Notes under the pieces: generated by a model | Databases searched by the model: none | What the model was told of the DNA's origin: nothing | What the model saw: the letters and a program-made list of their open reading frames with translations, nothing else | Assembly (NCBI RefSeq): GCF_037335815.1 | Contig: NZ_CP147841.1 | Coordinates: 3,410,001-3,474,000, forward strand | Direction of reading: 5' to 3' | Length of the DNA stretch: 64,000 bases | Source: Salinirubellus litoreus | GTDB lineage: Archaea > Halobacteriota > Halobacteria > Halobacteriales > Haloarculaceae | Shown here: positions 61,206 through 64,000 of the stretch, piece after piece | Layout of the letters: each line of letters opens with the position of its first letter | How positions within the stretch are numbered: the first letter of the stretch is position 1 | Translations under genes and position numbers: made by a program

Positions 61206-61657
61206 CGGGTCCCGGATCCGCCCTTCCGCCCGGGCTCGAATCCCCGCCGTCGACACGGGAGCGAAATCGACGAGGACGGCTCCACCGAGCATCGGGCTCA
61301 CGCTCCTCGTGGCTCGTCGAACTGACGAGAGCCATACCTGACCGAATAGATGAAAACGACAAATTTCATAAACTGATTTTTTCGCGCGTTTACCAGTGTC
61401 TTATACCGCCATACCTACTGAAAGACCATTTAAGACAGGTGAAAGGAGAATCAATGTCCGAATGAGAACTTTATTACTCGTTCGATAAATCGAGTTCTTG
61501 TGACGGTCACTCGAATCAGTATGGGAAAAGTCACTCGTGAAGGAAGCCAGTAGAGTGGACGGGCGCTCTCGATCTACCGACACGGCGGGCGGCGGGATGA
61601 CCCGCCTCCAGGGTGGACCGACCGTACGCTTATGTCGCGGTATCCTGTGTTCGACCC
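61206..61657. other. intergenic, 452 bp, AT-rich island
   Basis: No supported gene. The part 61335-61530 is clearly AT-richer than its surroundings and holds the split dyad AGAACT plus CTCG / CGAGTTCT (61462-61499). CGCTTATG at about 61627-61634 is the likely TATA element of the aldo/keto reductase. Confidence 0.4.
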
Positions 61658-62650
61658 ATGGAGTACACGACACTCGGTAGCACGGGAATGAGCGTCTCGC
61701 GGATCTGTCTCGGGTGCATGTCGTTCGGGTCGAGCGACTGGCGCGAGTGGGTTCTCGACGAAGCGGAGAGCCGGGAGATCATCGAGCGGGCGATCGACCT
61801 CGGGATCAACTTCTTCGACACCGCCAACGTCTACTCGCAGGGCGAATCCGAGCGCGTCCTCGGGAACGTCCTCGCGGAGTACAGCAGGGACGAACAGGTC
61901 GTCGCCACCAAGGTCTTCAACCAGATGGATCCCGACAACCCCAACGCCCAGGGGCTCTCCCGAAAGGCCGTCGAGCAGGAGCTGACGAACTCGCTGGAGC
62001 GCCTTCGGATGGACACGATCGACCTCTATCAGATCCACCGGTGGGACGACGACACGCCAGTAGAGGAGACGCTCCGCGTGCTCGACGACGCGGTCCGGCG
62101 GGGGCAGGTCCGCTACCTGGGTGGGTCCTCGATGTGGGCCCACCAGTTCGCCGAGGCGCTCCACACCAGCGACACCCTGGGCCTCGACCGCTTCGTCACC
62201 ATGCAGAACCACTACAACCTCGTCTACCGCGAGGAGGAACGCGAAATGCTCCCGCTCTGTGAGCGAGAGGGGATCGGTTCGATCCCCTGGTCACCGCTCG
62301 CACGAGGGTTCCTCACCCGTCCACACGAATCGGCCGACGCGACGACCCGCGGCGAGTACATGGACGGGGACGACGACATGTCCGAGCGGGTCGCGACCTA
62401 CCGGGCGAACGGGGGCGACGAGATCAACGCGCGGGTCGCGGAACTCGCCGCGGAGAAGGGCGTCTCGATGGCCCAGATCGCCCTCGCGTGGCTGCTCCAC
62501 CAGGACGCCGTCGACGCCCCCATCGTCGGAACCACCAGCGTCGAACACCTCGAGGACGCCGTCGAAGCCCTCGAGATCGACCTCTCCCAGAGCGACCAGG
62601 ACTACCTCGAAGAACCCTACGGGCCGGTCCCAGTCAATGGCCACGAATGA
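61658..62650 (+). CDS. aldo/keto reductase
   Basis: A 330-residue NADPH-dependent TIM-barrel reductase. The catalytic tetrad is visible: Asp and Tyr in FFDTANVYSQGESERVLG, Lys in VVATKVF and His in LYQIHRWDDD. The cofactor end reads PIVGTTSVEHLEDAVEALEI. The start ATG is 61658, with an upstream TATA. The substrate is probably a carbonyl metabolite; nothing narrows it down. It is convergent with the ADP-forming synthetase, 12 bp apart. Confidence 0.9.
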   Translation: MEYTTLGSTGMSVSRICLGCMSFGSSDWREWVLDEAESREIIERAIDLGINFFDTANVYSQGESERVLGNVLAEYSRDEQVVATKVFNQMDPDNPNAQGLSRKAVEQELTNSLERLRMDTIDLYQIHRWDDDTPVEETLRVLDDAVRRGQVRYLGGSSMWAHQFAEALHTSDTLGLDRFVTMQNHYNLVYREEEREMLPLCEREGIGSIPWSPLARGFLTRPHESADATTRGEYMDGDDDMSERVATYRANGGDEINARVAELAAEKGVSMAQIALAWLLHQDAVDAPIVGTTSVEHLEDAVEALEIDLSQSDQDYLEEPYGPVPVNGHE

Positions 62651-62662
62651 GCTAGCGGTGGC

Positions 62663-64000
62663 CTACTCGGCCCCGTCGGGGCCGACGAACAGGCCGTCGA
62701 CCGCCGTCACCCCGTCCGGCGTAACGAGGAGCGGGTTGACGTCGCCCTCCCGTATCCAGGGGTTCTCCAGGTAGAGCTCGGAGAGCGAGACGACGGCCTC
62801 GACGACCGCCTCGTGCTGGATGGCGTCGAGCTCTATCGGGAGGTCGAACTCGTCGAGCATCGAGTTCGCCTGCTCGGGCGCGACCGGGATAGTCCGAAAG
62901 GTCACGTCCCCGGTCTCCTCGATGTCGACCCCGCCGCGACCGAGCATACACACGGGACCGAAGTCGGGATCGACGAGGATCCCCATGGCGAGTTCGCCGG
63001 CCCCTTCGACCTGCTCCTGGACGCTCACGCCCTGGGGGTCGACGCCGAGGTCCCGCGCGAGGTCGAACAGCTCCCGGCAGGCCGCGTCGAGGGCCCCGCG
63101 ATCCTCGATCCCGAGACGGACGCCGCCGACCCTGTCGCGGTGCGGGAGGTCGGGCGCGACGAGCTTCGCCACCGCCGGGAACCCGACCCGTTCGACTGCC
63201 TCCCCGGTCTCGTCCGGGTCCGTCACCAGGACCTCCTCGGGGACGTCGACGCCGAACTCGGCGAGGAGCGCCTTCGCGTCGGTCTCGGCGAGCACGGAGC
63301 GCGCGTCCCCGGAGTCGGGATCGAAGTCGGGCGTCCTCGCCGGGAGGTCCTTCGCCGCCCGGAGCCGGGGCTTCGACTCGGCGAACCGGGCGAGCGACGC
63401 GACGGCCCGGACGCAGCGTGCGGGGTTCTCGAAGACGGGGACGCCGGCGTCCCGATAGCGGCCGAGTGCCGACTCCTTCTCCACGCCGCCGGTCCAGCAC
63501 AGCAGTAGCGGCTTCTCGTACCCGGACGCGACCTCGACGACCCGTTCGGCGTACTCCTCGGCCGACTCCCCGCTCGCGTTCGTGATCTGGAGGACGATCG
63601 TACCGATCCCGTCGTCCTCGAACAGCGCCCGCAGGCACTCGCTGAACGCCTCCTTCGAGTTGACCACCTGCCCGGTGAGATCGACGGGGTTGAGCGCGGA
63701 GCCGAACTCGGGGATGAACTCCCGGATGCGGTCGCTCGTCCCCTCCCCGAGCGACGGGAGCGAGAGCCCCTCCTCGTCGGCGACGTCGGCGATGTGGACG
63801 CCCGCACCCCCCGAGGTCGTGACGACTCCCAGACGATCGCCGGGGAGCGCGTCGAGCAGCGAGACCGCCCGCGTCAGGTCGACGAACAGGTCGACGTCGT
63901 CGACGGACATCACGCCCGTCTCGCGGAAGACGGCCTCGTAGACCTCGTGAGCGCTGGCGACCGTCCCGGTGTGGGAGGCGGCGGCCGAGCGCCCGCGCTC
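62663..64000 (-). CDS. ADP-forming acetate/acyl-CoA synthetase, partial at right edge
   Basis: The gene continues past the window end (reading on the minus strand from beyond 64000). The visible 446 codons include the end of the alpha part, ASHTGTVASAHEVYEAVFRE and GDRLGVVTTSGGAGVHIADVA, and the beta part, an ATP-grasp domain (VSVQEQVEGAGELAMGI, HRDRVGGVRLGIEDR) with the acyl-phosphate transfer region. Fused alpha-beta ACDs are the main haloarchaeal acetate and acyl-CoA synthetases, making ATP from acyl-CoA. The chain preference is unknown. Confidence 0.9.
   Translation of the reverse strand, partial: ERGRSAAASHTGTVASAHEVYEAVFRETGVMSVDDVDLFVDLTRAVSLLDALPGDRLGVVTTSGGAGVHIADVADEEGLSLPSLGEGTSDRIREFIPEFGSALNPVDLTGQVVNSKEAFSECLRALFEDDGIGTIVLQITNASGESAEEYAERVVEVASGYEKPLLLCWTGGVEKESALGRYRDAGVPVFENPARCVRAVASLARFAESKPRLRAAKDLPARTPDFDPDSGDARSVLAETDAKALLAEFGVDVPEEVLVTDPDETGEAVERVGFPAVAKLVAPDLPHRDRVGGVRLGIEDRGALDAACRELFDLARDLGVDPQGVSVQEQVEGAGELAMGILVDPDFGPVCMLGRGGVDIEETGDVTFRTIPVAPEQANSMLDEFDLPIELDAIQHEAVVEAVVSLSELYLENPWIREGDVNPLLVTPDGVTAVDGLFVGPDGAE

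Noticed and set aside
61401..61673. 90-residue minus-strand frame in the AT-rich gap before the aldo/keto reductase
   Set aside because: No recognisable motif, poor start context, and it overlaps the reductase promoter and start codon.

Overview
The window is a stretch of a haloarchaeal (class Halobacteria) chromosome. It is GC-rich and its proteins are strongly acidic. It carries twin-arginine lipoproteins, a halocyanin-type copper protein, Bat-type HTH regulators, a rod-determining factor RdfA with its SMC-like partner, archaeal menaquinone genes and typical TATA elements about 25-30 nt before start codons. I do not name a genus. I see no tRNA, rRNA, CRISPR array or intact insertion sequence.

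Layout. 0-12 kb: a KaiC/RecA-fold pseudo-ATPase, small zinc proteins, threonyl-tRNA synthetase, a PspA protein, a PAS histidine kinase, an hsp20-ubiB pair and a Tat-lipoprotein beta-propeller. 12-20 kb: a winged-helix zinc protein, a cupin, and menB and menD-menF on either side of a membrane-anchored J-domain gene. 20-25 kb: a sulfite-oxidase-like enzyme and a proline catabolism module (proline dehydrogenase, Bat-type regulator, aldehyde/P5C dehydrogenase). 25-30 kb: halocyanin, a START-like protein, the remnant of a ZIP transporter gene, a half-size thioredoxin-reductase-like flavoprotein, CoaBC and an HTH regulator. 29.9-30.8 kb: an AT-rich island with very small genes and several palindromes. 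30.9-35 kb: two tandem YdjM-like membrane proteins, two GNAT acetyltransferases and a membrane protein cut by an in-frame stop. 35-38.7 kb: the RdfA/SMC-like cell-shape module and an IclR regulator bracketed by two copies of one palindrome. 38.7-46 kb: an MFS exporter, small membrane proteins and a complete sugar-type ABC importer (binding protein, two permeases, ATPase). 46-64 kb: an acyl-CoA region with enoyl-CoA hydratase, R2-like ligand-binding oxidase, MaoC dehydratase, two acyl-CoA ligases, acyl-CoA dehydrogenase, a ketosynthase-like/DUF35/thiolase operon, 2-hydroxyacid dehydrogenase, F420-type oxidoreductase, MBL hydrolase, aldo/keto reductase and an ADP-forming acyl-CoA synthetase running off the right edge.

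How it fits together. The last 18 kb reads as activation (AMP-forming ligases, ADP-forming synthetase), dehydrogenation, hydration and thiolysis of acyl chains, although no 3-hydroxyacyl-CoA dehydrogenase lies in the window. The men genes supply menaquinone for respiration. The observation I rate highest is a roughly 80-bp near-palindromic element found twice (22538-22620 and 53006-53086). Each copy is fused to a stop codon; the two copies differ in their arms in a pairing-preserving way but share the same internal mismatch block.
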